From: Membranipora membranacea
Taxonomy: Eukaryota; Bryozoa; Gymnolaemata; Cheilostomatida; Membraniporidae
Assembly: GCA_914767715.1 (NCBI GenBank)
Contig: OU612075.1
Location: 6,448,001-6,512,000 of the forward strand
DNA: 64,000 nt
Reading direction: 5' to 3'
The notes under the pieces were generated by a model. It did not search any database and was not told the origin of the DNA. It saw only the letters and a program-made list of their open reading frames with translations. Positions 1 to 10,820 of this stretch are shown here, in pieces (within the stretch, counting starts at the first letter, position 1; each line of letters starts with the position of its first letter). Both the position numbers and the translations under genes were made by a program.

Positions 1-420
1 GATTTTTGTTTTTTCTAGAAAAGAGAAAATTTCATTCATATGCATATTATGCATATTTCATATGGTCATGCAATTATTACTGAGGGTTCACAAATGAATT
101 CCCAGGAATTCCTGAGAACACTTCACCTTGATCGAATAATTGAGTCATCAAATTTGAATGTTCAATTTGTGACATGAAAGAAGAATAGCGCCTTTCTGTT
201 TCCTGCCGCAGGTAATGACTTGTAATCTTGATAAAATCGCCGCCCCCACAAGCATATCTGAATTATGAAGGATCATTATGCAGTATTTTTATCTCAGAGG
301 CTCTCACATAATCTTATTTACAACCTTATGCGGTTGGAATCTTCCCACTACCTGTTACAAGTGATATACTCAGATCATAAAATGACACTGGCAAATATCA
401 CCACCACACTCTTGCTTATG

Positions 421-445
421 ATGGTACAACACTGTGTTGTACCAT
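421..445. repeat. 25-bp near-perfect palindrome
   Basis: ATGGTACAACAC at 421-432 is followed by one T and then its exact reverse complement at 434-445. It abuts and shares two bases with the larger hairpin at 444-509. A 12-bp perfect stem with a one-base centre is not expected by chance in 64 kb, so this is likely part of a foldback element. Confidence 0.8.
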
Positions 446-509
446 AAAGGCTTCCAAAAAGGAATATTACTTTGTGACAAATATAATATTCCGTTTGGGA
501 AGCCTTTAT
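444..509. repeat. 66-bp hairpin, 24 of 26 stem bases paired
   Basis: The arms 444-469 and 484-509 are inverted copies (ATAAAGGCTTCC...GGAATATTA) with two mismatches. The 14-base loop itself holds TTTGT/ACAAA, so the fold is almost fully paired. Size and shape fit either a miniature foldback transposon or a microRNA precursor. The palindrome immediately upstream favours the transposon reading. Confidence 0.75.
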
Positions 510-679
510 TATGTCCTTACCACCTCAAGCCAGCCTCAGACTCCCGCCGCTTGCTTTTAATGGTCCAACATCTGGTCATATGTGACTCAACCCACACACT
601 CTTTGAACACTTCCTGCTCTTTAAAAAGAGGTTTGCAGCGAAGGCATATTTGTGTGTAAGAAGAGGTATACACCGGAGG

Positions 680-800
680 GTGCTTGGGGCTGGAACAATC
701 AACCTTGAAAGCTCCCCCAATGGGAATCGAACCCACAACTCTTGCGGCACATGCATCACCATCCCCAAAAAAGAATGGGTTGACGGCGCTAATTAGCATG
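680..800 (-). repeat. tRNA-derived SINE fragment
   Basis: Read on the minus strand, positions 736-722 carry GGGTTCGATTCCC, a match to the Pol III B box/T-loop. It is preceded by GCATGTGCCGCAAGAGTTGT, which looks like the anticodon arm region of many tRNA-derived SINEs. No complete cloverleaf or clear acceptor stem is visible, so it is a SINE or tRNA relic rather than a working tRNA gene. The ends are approximate. Confidence 0.45.
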
Positions 801-2032
801 CCCGCTATTCACTAATCAGAATTGTATTCTCTTGTCCCATAGCTCACTCCATTCCACCATTGCCACCCTATGCAACACAGCGTACGTGTTAGGGTTGTTG
901 GCCTTACATGGCCCATTGCTGGGACCCCTTCTAGTGTGTTATGTAATTTGGAGTTGCCTCCACCTATAATGTCAATCGTCAAGTCACAGCATCGTGCAAA
1001 GGGACACTATGAAATTACCTTCGTTATATTTAGATGATAATCTTGGCGGCGATCCAAACATCGCCTGATTTAGACGCAAATGATACCCTGTCAATCAATT
1101 TCACGGATCATTTCTAATAAAAAATGATTTTGTCTTCTTTTTCGAGAGTCACACCATTTGCGCTGGCAGCCCAAAAGAAACGGCAAGACACCGCATTCGA
1201 TGACATCAAGCAAGTCATCACTGTTTCCTTGTTGGAAGCAACCCATCATTAGTTGGCTGCAAATTGCTGTTACATAAGCGAAATAACCATGCTGAGCCAG
1301 GCAGTGTTATGAAACAAATTTGATCTTAATGAGGAGGGAGGGTGGCCTCAAAAAAGCAATGCATCATTTGGCGATCATTAGAATGGTCACAATCCCGGGC
1401 TTCCACCGCTCAATTTGTTTACAATGATTCTTGAACTTACTCGATGGCTCTATTATGTATATTCTTGCCAGTTAGAAAAAGCGTTATGTCACCATGCAGT
1501 GTAGCAAAGCTCAACGTGTGTCACTCAAGTAATTAGTTGGGTGATGCCCCATTGAACCTGCTGCATCTCTAGCTCTCACCATAAATCGACCTGTTACGTA
1601 AATGCTTGCTGATTAAGAGGTTGTTTTGGGGTTTAACTAATTGTTTCTCGATCAGATAAAAAGAAACTTAGGGAACAAATTTCTGTAGTTGGCAGGTTTT
1701 ATCTTGGGTTGGACTTGTAGTAGCTTATCGCACTTGCGTTGACAATAGTCTGTGCAAGGGGCTTATAAGGGTGGGACAGGGTTGTGATTTGCAAATCAAC
1801 TACAACCCATTAATTTTCACAATGTGCATGTCTATTGCAGACACTTACGCAGATACAAACTACCATCAGTGTTCATGGTTTTAGGGCAATGTTAAATATT
1901 GAAACATTGGTGGATCGAGTAGTTTGATTACATAATACACACCCATTATGTAATAGAGCTTTTCAGGACATGCACACCCTAGAGGTGTAAATAACATGAG
2001 CTTGCGCTTAGTTTAACTGATATAGAATGATT

Positions 2033-2113
2033 TAATGTTAGCTAGAACCAATTTTTAACTAGCTTAGTTGAGAGTTCATATAAGCTTATGAGGCTGAGTA
2101 AATGTTAGCTAGT
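2033..2113. repeat. Fragment of a TAGCTAG-rich foldback family
   Basis: GAGTAAATGTTAGCTAG at 2096-2112 recurs as close variants at 54571-54587 and 54675-54691 inside the large foldback at about 54540-54990. The flanks here (TTAGCTAG, AACTAGCTTAG) also resemble that element, so this is probably a truncated relative. Ends are approximate. Confidence 0.4.
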
Positions 2114-3203
2114 CATAAATTCCATTGTTTCAATCATGCACGGCAAACTTACTTTTCCACCCAAGGGTAGAATTGCATGATGGAATGCTATGCAAAAAGC
2201 AGTTATGGCCACCCAGAAACATCGGTATAGCACCAGACACAATTGGTTAACATCATGAATGTTTGGCAATAACTTACTTTTAATGCAGGCCCTTACACAA
2301 CAACACAGGCTTTTCTGACCGAATACACAAGTAACACTTTTTATATAACTATTGAGGTAATAGATTGCAATAATTGTTGACATAGGTCGGCCTTTGTGGC
2401 TTGCCCTATTTCTGAAGTCATAAGTCAGACAACTACATAACTGCATTATGAAACATTCTTAAGACAAACTCATGACACCATCAGTCATTGTGTGACCACC
2501 ATGTGACATAACGTCGTGTTTTAACGTTGTGTCATAGGTTAAGGATTTCCCACAACTGTGCAATGGTGGTGGGGTGGCGTGGTCTTTGGTCGGGATATCT
2601 TACGTCACATTGGGACAACAGTTTACCGCCACAGAAACTTGTACCTGATATGTAGGCCTATGTTTGAGGAAGATAAGATATGCGCGATGTAAAGGTCATA
2701 TAACCAGTCACGGGCCGACGGCAGAAAGTCTGAGTGGGAAGTCCGCCAGCCTGATAACACAACGTGGAAATATTTAAGAGTTTCCATTCAGTCATGCCCA
2801 CATTCCGATTCCCAACTCGGAGAAGATTAAAAGCGAAGGTCGAATTCCACTCTGTCTTTGTCAGCCAGTTTCGTTCCTTGTGACTGTGGGAGACAAAGAA
2901 ACGGCTGCGGACCGCCATATCATTGGATGTATTGAATTTGAACAGCGATGTTTACATAAAACCGATCCTTTGGCCTATTAGAGTCATACCTCACACATTC
3001 AATGTTAGATAAGCGTATCAATTTACAGCCTGATAAAATTAGCATGTCCATTCATGTTTTCTGTTTAGGGAGACGGCCTATGTCAATTTTGCATTGTTCA
3101 TTTCAACTTGAACGCAAGCGATGATCATCTATTAAGCGCTGTTATCGTGTTATCATAATTTGATTGATCATGTGAGACTGAGAGAGGTTTATACTGGCCA
3201 CAA

Positions 3204-3253
3204 TTCTTATTGAGTCGGGGGGGGGGGGGGGGGGGGGGGAGACTCAATAAGAA
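3204..3253. repeat. Poly-G hairpin
   Basis: TTCTTATTGAGTC (3204-3216) and its perfect complement GACTCAATAAGAA (3241-3253) form a 13-bp stem. The loop is 23 consecutive G residues plus one A. The tract could form a G-quadruplex held at the tip of a hairpin. The exact G count in an assembly is unreliable. Confidence 0.85.
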
Positions 3254-5301
3254 CGGAAGCTTTCGTGTTCCTACTCAGTTCAGTGTTCTATGATACATAT
3301 TACATGGGGAGCGTGTGCATACTGCATTGTCAATAAAGGAAGGTCTACGACCTAGCTATCTGTAAATCAAAACCTTTGTTTGGGGGATTTGTAGGTGGGA
3401 CCTTGAATTATATAATTTTATGCTGTATAGATTGCTTGTCGAGATATAAACAGCCTTGAAGGTGCTGACATCATTCAATAGTCATCTCATTGATGATAGC
3501 CATCTAAATTATTCAGATAAGTTTATTTAGATGTTTCCGTATTCAATCCTACGTTGAGGAAGGAAGGACAAATTTGTGGTCTATTATTCAAGGTCTTTTT
3601 GGACCGGGTGGGCTTGAATGAGGCTGAAAAGGGCACTTGTATGATAGACAAAGACAATTTTAGAGCTCCTACGACATTGCTTGGGATTGGTCCTTGGACA
3701 CCCTATGAAAGTTTTCACTGCAGCTTTTTGTTTAACCAAAAGCTTCGAGTGACAAATAGTTTGTCGGGTTTGAGGAAGGTTGTGGCGGTCATAGCCGGCC
3801 TTGACAGATCAATGATGAGATAAAATGATATAAAAATAAGTCCCCACCGTTCACTTGCTACCAAATCATGAATTCAACAAGTCATTTAAATGAGCCACAC
3901 AGTGGTCTGGTCCTATTAGTATGAATCAACTCATCATCAAAAAATGACAGCCTCTTAGTCAGCCAGGCCTAACATCCTGAATCGCCTTAAATTGATTGGA
4001 TGGAGCCGTGATCAATGGTTGTTAGCTTACAGATTTATCACAATTAAGTCTGGAGGGGTTCAAGTAGTTTGATTATAGCGTGGTGTACCGATTTGGCCCA
4101 CATTGTGATGTTTTAAGGCAATGGGCATCAACGAAACATCAAAAAACCTGACATAACAATATCGCTTTCATCTCTGCACATTTGCATTTTGTAGGATTTG
4201 TCCCCGCAAACATTACAATCTGTTTTTACAGCAGCGCCATCAAATTTTCAAGTAGTAACTGTCGCATAACAATGCAATTAACGATATTGAGTGGCTTTTG
4301 CCATATTTGATCTCAGCAAATTCTGGCACCAACACGGAAATATCTCTTGCGGTTTAATGTTTAAATTATTCAAAAACAAAATCAACTGAAGTTGGGCAGG
4401 CTCAGAAGGCAAAAAATGAGCCTTACCATGTGAAAAAAAGCAAAAAAAAACAGAAGACAGTACCTGTGTTTTGACACACCAAGTTCCTTATGCCTATGAC
4501 ATCACGAATAAAAAAACACACAGGTAGTGTAAAAAAATGAAAAAAATTACATTTTATAAATTTTTGATCTGCTATAAAATCCATTACGTAATTACATCAT
4601 AAGCCAAAATCTGGTGTTGAGGTAAGGTCAAATCCTGGTTCAGACTCACTCAAATAGAAACAACCAAATTATATTTTTATCTAGACATCCGTGATGCCAG
4701 ATATGGGGGGTGTCGTAATAGAGGCGCACACCCAACAAACTCAGGTGTGCCATCACCAGCTATAGAGAATGCGGGATATAAAAAATGCACAGAAAAGTAC
4801 ACTAACACGCCATTCAGGGGAAAATCTTGTTTTTATATATATCCTGTTTCGCTGGATTATTCCTACAGCGCAATTGGGGTATTAACCCAGTCCTACCGTG
4901 TCATAGTTGGATTATTTATTGTTTGGATTTTTGTCCAGCTATGGGGTCGCGTCGAGTGATGTCATAGTGTTGAATTTCAACAGCACTCTAGCTATGCCAA
5001 CAATACTTCACATATATAGGATCCTGTGCATCTTGTCCCATGTCCTGTATTTTCTGCCATGGTGGAATTTTCAAAGGTTTCAGTCACCCGTCAGATCAAT
5101 CAAGTATCACCCAATATGTCTACAAATCTCTACAGCATCCGCACTGGTACCGCCAATATCATGTATTTATAACCATAAACTATCAATAACCGATTTATTA
5201 CCAAATATTGATTATAGAAAAATGTGTATAATTTGAGGGCTGATGCAATAGCACAACTGTAAAATTAATAACAATCTATCACTTATGACCAATAACTGCC
5301 T

Positions 5302-5318
5302 AGTATTTATAATCTTTG
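5302..5318 (+). repeat. 17-bp dispersed sequence AGTATTTATAATCTTTG, copy 1
   Basis: Identical over 17-18 bases to the copy at 14644-14660 and nearly so to copies at 32959-32975 and 59129-59145. This copy has no clear flanking direct repeat, unlike the other three. Confidence 0.6.
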
Positions 5319-5638
5319 CTATGAGCCCTATAATGTGAGAAGATGAGTAGAGAAAAAAAAAACATGTTGTTTGGTTCTTGTTGGTTCCAGGCCGTAACAG
5401 GCGGTCATCGGTTCCACCGAGTATCAATTAGTACTCCTCAGTCAGCTATGGGTTGCAGGCAAATCACCATTTCCCTGAATTTCTCGACTGTATAAGAGTG
5501 GGTAGTTGGACCATCAGTATATTTAGATAGATTAAATATGGTTTCAAGTGGCACGCAATTAAGATTACCTTAATTTAGATGGATTCTCAATTTACTCTGT
5601 CTGGTAAAAGTTGTAGACATACATACGCAGAGGGATTG

Positions 5639-5656
5639 TGAATGAATGAATGAATG
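5639..5656 (+). repeat. (TGAA)4 microsatellite
   Basis: Four and a half tandem TGAA units. Tails of this kind also end some non-LTR retrotransposons, but no retrotransposon body is visible upstream. Confidence 0.7.
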
Positions 5657-5979
5657 GCTTGACGTTGTGTTTTTTGCTGGTTTTTAAAGACTTATGGAGT
5701 TATAAAAATATTTTAGATTGCTGTGGCAGAGGCGATAGGTGGCCTAACTTAAATCTGACCGAAGCTACTTGAATCTAGAGTTGATGGCAAGATGGATTTA
5801 GTACTTTGCACTTTTCCATAAGTTGTGGTTATTTCTCATTAGGACTAATTCTCAACGCCATAAGATTGAGAAAGGGAAATTTGCGACTATTTCCCATACT
5901 ATTTTTAAAAAAGCAATAGTTATTTAAGGGTTAAGTTGTAGGGTTGCGTGGTTACGGTTTCCTAATTTTCTCATTTTAG

Positions 5980-6051
5980 GATCTCGATTACGTGATGCAG
6001 ATGTGAAGAAAGAAAGAAAGAATAGTCCAGAGAAAACAAGCTCCAACAGTC
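5980..6051 (+). CDS. SR-rich gene, internal exon
   Basis: Acceptor TTTTAG at 5974-5979 and donor GTAAGT at 6052. The exon starts with two bases that complete a codon and ends with one base of a split Arg codon. It reads SRLRDADVKKERKNSPEK followed by a Ser/Asn-rich end. The 72-bp length keeps phase with the next exon. Confidence 0.65.
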
Positions 6052-8811
6052 GTAAGTTATTGTGGTTTTTTTTTACCATTTATTACCAGAATAAGTTGCA
6101 ATGATATCACCGAATATGTTGCATTAATCCAACCCATTGTGTTCAGCTACCGAACCAACTATTTTGTCATCCAGTCAAGAGTGTTGCTTAAATGAATTGT
6201 CCGTGAGAATTAATTTTTAAGGTTCATTTCAGCACTGCTAACCGTCTTTGTGTGCAAACATGACCCCCTTGAAACATGCAAACAACACACATACCCAGGT
6301 ACATATGGGTTATTACAAATCTTATTGCCACATGTTCAAAAAATGTGACACCACTTGCTTATTTACACCTGTATGCGGTTGTTTACAACAGGTCATCATG
6401 TTATTAGGAAGTGGTCCTAATGAGTTGTGATGTTATGAAATTTTTGGAACCCATTGCTCATCGACTTGAGTTTTTTACTCTTTGTCCTTGATGGGGAATT
6501 CTGCTAGAAGAGGGCTTGTTTTCGTTAAAATTGAAAGTTGGCAATACGGTATAATAAACAGGTTAAACATGCATCCCTCTGCTCGAAGGAGTGAGCGAGA
6601 AATGAGTCAGGGTGTAATTTGAGAGGCTATGTAATTTGTTGTTATGAATTAATGAAATTTTGAAGGATTACTAAAGAAACGCTTGACTCATTGCCCGGTG
6701 CAGCCCTGCAAGCAGGAAATTGTTGAGCTTAAACTGTTAATCCAACAACATTTATCCCTGCTTTTCGTGGTAATGCTATTATACATGCACACATCCTTCT
6801 GAATGAGGAACTTGGGGTGTTATAAATCGGATAAATTAGAAGGAAAAACAAGAAAAAAAGCGAAATCATGCTTTGTTTAGGTATTGTTGCTACGTACATT
6901 AAAATGAGTTCAATTTTTTACATTATTATATTTCCTCAAAGTTAATAATGGTATCAGGCAGGCATCCTCTATATATCATTTCCTTTCCCCTCTCACCATA
7001 ATACCGAGCCAAAATTCTACTAAATCAAACCTTTTTCCTTTTCCTGTGAGCACCTGTAAGCGAAATATAATTATGGCGGTTTGCGAGTGATTTAAGTGAA
7101 AGCCACATGAAGGTTTTTAAGCTGCAAAAAGCTGTCAATTTCTTTTGCTTAATTTAAGCAGGCGTGTACATTTTTTGGGTATTTATGGTCAGGTTGTCTT
7201 TTATCTTTATGTTTGATATGCTGATAAAAGTTAGGAGTGCGATTTCTGGGAAAAACCACCTAAGTGACCAGCTCTGAATGCAATTATAGCTTGTCTGTTT
7301 TCTTAGAATGACCATTTCCTATAATTTTAACTTCAAGCCAACATACAACACAATTTTATACTCGAGTACATTTAGTACAAAAAATGTAAGATTCTCTTGT
7401 TTATATGATTTTTTTTGCGTATTTTGATGTACTTTTATAATGTCAGTTGGCAGTTTTGCTTTTTCTGATGTTTCGAAACCATAGCAAGCTCAAATTCTGT
7501 GAATTAGTTTTGTTGTATTGTTTGGAAGGGGTTATGGATTAGTGTAATTTTCATAATTTTGCAGGAAATCGCAGTAGAAGTCGCTCACTGCAGCCTGTTC
7601 GTAGAGACAGGGAGCGTCGAAGGAGTAGAGATAGGTCACCAGAGACCCGGCAACACAGGTCACCGGAGACCCGGCAACACAGGTCACCTCCCAGGGGTCA
7701 ACACTCAAGGTCATCGCCTGATAGAAACCGGGCTCAGGTTTGTACCACACAGTCTGGATTCAGGTTTATCCTTTGAGTCAAAATTCCATAAAGGAGGCGT
7801 GCTCTGGGTACCTTCTAAGGTATATGAATCCAGACTGTTGAGAATTTACAATTTGGTGTTTGTTGTTATATCCTATGCAATAGCTGTTTTTTTATCAATT
7901 TTGTCATGATTAAAACTCTCATTTTGTGAATTTCTTGCTGACGTCCACAGAGTATTTGTTTTGCATGCAATATCCATGTGCGCTAGGACAAGTTTAATCC
8001 AATTGCCTGCATTCCTGTTGCTCGCTTCCACTGGTCATGCCGCGACCAGTTGATCAGGAGCGACTCGGAATGCAGGCAAATGGACAAAACTTGGTCTATG
8101 GTTACCCAGGCGGTGCAACAATGCTGGGTGTTAAGTTATATATTGCTGAGCTGAATCAGAATATTTGACATTGGGTTGCAAATGGTTTCGTCCCAAGCTA
8201 ACACCCGAACCCCAAACTACAAAAAAAACAACCTAGGACACGGCACTGCTAATTTGTAGTTGGTCACGAATTTTTAAAGAAGTATGTGGAATAGCGGATT
8301 CTATTAATTCGTATTTTGGTTTGTCTATGTTCCAGTCCTGCTCTTCATGCTAAATATGGCGATAATGATGAATTAGACCTCATCTATTTCATGCTCAACA
8401 GGTGTTGCATCTGCAGAGATCAGATTTTTTTGCTGGAAAAGAATACATTGCGAGGGGTTCATATCAGATGCAGATTTGCTAAGCCTTGCGTAATAACGCT
8501 CCCATTGTGCAACATTTTCAAGGATACTCTGCCAATTGATTCATTGAATATTTATCTAATGCAATTTTTTGGAAATTTCAGAAATTTGATTGACAATTCC
8601 TGGAATTTCTTGAACGATACATGAAATTAATGTCTGCCTGGATAATAAAGCTGCTTAACCTTCTGTAACCGTTGATAGAATGTTTATAACAATGAAAATA
8701 TCTATTGGGTAGAAATCGAGCAGACGAAGATCGAGGTCCAATGAGAGGAGAAGGAGCAGAAGTAGGTCAAGAGAAAGACGAAGGTCAAGGTCGCCACATA
8801 GTAGAAGATAG
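5980..8811 (+). CDS. SR-type splicing protein, C-terminal exons (partial gene)
   Basis: Three exons (5980-6051, 7565-7737, 8713-8811) join in phase and encode about 114 C-terminal residues. All three introns' visible ends are AG acceptors or GT donors. The product is dominated by Arg/Ser pairs (RSRSRS, RRRSRSRS, RSRSRERRRSRS) and ends SPHSRR. Such RS domains, phosphorylated by SRPK and CLK kinases, drive spliceosome protein contacts and nuclear localisation. Upstream of them comes a charged segment with DADVKKERKNSPEK. Two tandem SPETRQHR units in the middle exon come from a 24-bp DNA duplication. No RNA-binding domain lies in the window, so the exact family member (SRSF, SREK1-, LUC7- or SRRM-like) cannot be decided. 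A GT donor (GTAGGT) lies 9 bases after the stop, so the 3' UTR may be spliced, possibly to an AG at 9868-9869. An AATAAA at 9427-9432 is an alternative end without that splice. Confidence 0.75.
7565..7737 (+). CDS. SR-rich gene, RS-domain exon with tandem repeat
   Basis: Acceptor TTTTGCAG ends at 7564 and the donor is GTTTGT at 7738. The first two bases complete the Arg codon of the previous exon, and the exon ends on a codon boundary. It encodes NRSRSRS, then an Arg-rich stretch, then two SPETRQHR repeats. The 24-bp tandem unit makes copy number likely to vary. The 116-codon ORF overlapping it (7559-7909) is another frame and is not used. Confidence 0.75.
7987..8096. repeat. Foldback MITE, CAATTTGCCTGCATT family, copy 1
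   Basis: A 110-bp element in the last mapped intron of the SR-rich gene. Its about 30-bp inverted ends (GACAAGTTTAATCC... and their complement ending AAACTTGGTC) share AAGTTT-CCAATTTGCCTGCATT with the element at 10609-10710. Confidence 0.7.
8713..8811 (+). CDS. SR-rich gene, last coding exon
   Basis: AG at 8711-8712 precedes 33 codons including stop TAG (8809-8811). They are almost entirely Arg, Ser and Glu. The polypyrimidine tract is weak, which could make this exon alternatively spliced. GTAGGT after 8820 looks like a splice donor close behind the stop. Confidence 0.7.
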   Translation, partial: KSSRRRSRSNERRRSRSRSRERRRSRSPHSRR

Positions 8812-8920
8812 GAGAAAGGTAGGTGGAGATAACATCAAAAGCTGATCTCATCTTGTAATACAATTGATCAATGAGGATACTTTTTTTAATTTAATGCCCA
8901 AATCCAGAGTTAATCAATAC

Positions 8921-8966
8921 TATCACAGAGTGAGGACATGAGGAAATATACCCCCACTCTATGATA
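8921..8966. repeat. Short palindrome family, copy 1
   Basis: TATCACAGAGTGAGG (8921-8935) pairs with CCCCACTCTATGATA (8952-8966) with two mismatches. It is related to the palindromes at 29187-29222 and 60364-60399, and the bases just beyond the 3' arm are also similar between copies. Confidence 0.65.
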
Positions 8967-10336
8967 TGATCTATTAATACAATAATATTTTATTTTTAGA
9001 CCGATATATACTCAATTTTATTACAAGATGGGATCAACTTGACTTTTATAAAAGGTCTTATTATATTTAAACTGGCAAACTGTATAAGATCGGCAGATCG
9101 ACATAACAATAGCTTATCTATGTTCAAAAAAGTGTGGGCAAAGCTTTGTCAATAATCAGTGAAGAAAGTGATTTGCACTGCCCCATCTTATTGTTACCAT
9201 TCATCCATGTGATTTTGTTGCGATGATGTCAGTCACTTGGGCAGTTGACAATTAATCAGACTCAATTAAAAAAATGCTGACTTTTGACATAAAAATGCAA
9301 ATTTTAAAATTAAATTTCCGAATTTTAAATTTTGAACTTTTTGGCTAATTACTGGCGCCACAATTAACAATAATGGGGATGATTTTGCGGACAGATAACA
9401 TAGCTTTTCGATGTCTCAACACCCAAAATAAAGCCGCAATCTGACGCATCAAGCTATAACAAAACCAAAACCAATGTGAACTTTATATTCTTCATTTTTT
9501 AAACTAATTAAATTAATTAAAATAATTAAATCTATAAGTTCCTACTTTAATCAGCAATTGATCAGAGGATTTGCTGGCTTGTTTAGAATCGATCAGGTGC
9601 TGGAATTGTTGCGGATGCAAGTTTGTTCTCTTGTTAGTTTGAGGTATTTCTGACTCAGTTTTAAAGGTATGGATTAAAAACCCCAAATCACCTAATTACC
9701 TACACATAAATATCGAAGAATGTGATCTAGAACGGGTCAAGTTTCTTAAAGATTTCTCCGGTTGGTTTTATGGGTGATTTCGATTATAATCAGACAAGGA
9801 ATTAATCTAGTGAGAATTAATTACTCGTTGTTTGGTAACTTCATTGAATTGAGGAATTTTGATTTCCAGGAAGAAGGCATTCCTCATTCCTGATGGAGAT
9901 GCTATCGCCAATAAGCCATCAATGACTACCACATGTTTATAGTACAATCCTACAAAACAACTTCATTACGACGGACTGACCGCCGTGTGACTTTAATCAT
10001 GTTCCTTGAGTAAAGTAAGGAAGAACAAATTATAGCAGTGATGTTTCGATTCCGACATTGCAATAATTGTTGATAATGTTAGGGTACCACGTACAGAGAG
10101 AAATTACAAAACTTGAAGTTTATCGCAGAGCAGACCAATAGCATAGGGCCTTATGTTTACGCAATTAATTATGCTAAATTTGTTGGTAATAACATACTTA
10201 TACAAATATAGTGAAATTATGAAATTCTAAGTTGACCAAAAGATCAGGAAATGCAACCACTGAGGTTGGTTGTGTAGCCAAATAATTATTATTCCTACAC
10301 ACAGTGTGCGTAATTATTTATTTTTCACACGGAAAT

Positions 10337-10368
10337 GCCACCGTATTTCAGCGCCACCGTATTTCAGC
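10337..10368. repeat. Tandem pair of 16-bp units
   Basis: GCCACCGTATTTCAGC occurs twice back to back without a mismatch. Confidence 0.85.
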
Positions 10369-10501
10369 GCTCAGCGTGCCGTAGTTTATTGAGAAGTTAG
10401 AACCAAAATAGATAAAACAGTTCATAAGCTAACGATTAACGGATAGTTTGCAACATAACTCGGAAGTGAAATGTAAATGTGAGTTGCAAAAAAGGTGGTT
10501 C

Positions 10502-10820
10502 ATACACGGAAATAAAAGAACATATTCTACAAAGAAACATACCTGAGTACCTTATACATGGCAATAAGAAAATATATTGCACAAAGAAATATGCTCGGGT
10601 ATATCCTAGATCAAGCATGATCCAATTTGCCTGCATTTAGGTCTTTGAGCCGCCGGCTCACCAGTAGAATGTGGAATAACATGACTGCGGGCAAATTGGA
10701 TCAAACTTGCTCTACCGGGTACCTTCTACATGGGATTTACACAAATATATTGCACAACGAAATTTACCCGGGTAGCTCCTTCATGGCAATGAGAGAATAT
10801 TTTCAAGCTTTGAACCAGCC
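10502..10820. repeat. Degenerate minisatellite, unit about 53 bp, split by a foldback element
   Basis: Units contain AATATATTGCACAAAGAAAT, then a CCCGGGTA-like core and CTTCTACATGG. Partial or full units start near 10510, 10570, 10745 and 10790. The foldback element at 10609-10710 sits inside one unit, with the CGGGTA core on both sides of it. Confidence 0.6.
10609..10710. repeat. Foldback MITE, CAATTTGCCTGCATT family, copy 2
   Basis: Inverted ends GATCCAATTTGCCTGCA (from 10619) and TGCGGGCAAATTGGATC (to 10702), with AAGCATG/CAAACTTG outside them. The end sequence is shared with 7987-8096 but the middle differs, as expected of non-autonomous foldbacks. It interrupts a minisatellite, so it inserted after the array formed. 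Confidence 0.65.

Larger units (their letters stand above)
1..5979. other. Non-coding stretch upstream of the SR-rich exons
   Basis: No exon is recognisable on either strand, although the 5' exons of the SR-rich gene should lie here or further left. The stretch holds a pair of hairpins (421-509), a tRNA-like SINE fragment (about 680-800), a GAGTAAATGTTAGCTAG repeat (2033-2113), a CpG-richer patch (about 2690-2930), a poly-G hairpin (3204-3253), one copy of a 17-bp dispersed sequence (5302-5318) and a short TGAA microsatellite. Small ORFs such as 2105-2446 (-) and 3554-3823 (+) carry no domain I recognise. Confidence 0.6.

Noticed and set aside
722-736. Functional tRNA gene
   Set aside because: Only the B box and part of an arm are present; no acceptor stem closes, and flanks look like a retroposon.
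7559-7909. 116-codon ORF over the RS exon
   Set aside because: It is a different frame of the RS-domain exon; the phase-compatible frame gives the Arg/Ser protein.
10337-10368. Short regular repeats considered as a CRISPR array
   Set aside because: Two direct units without spacers in an intron-rich animal genome.
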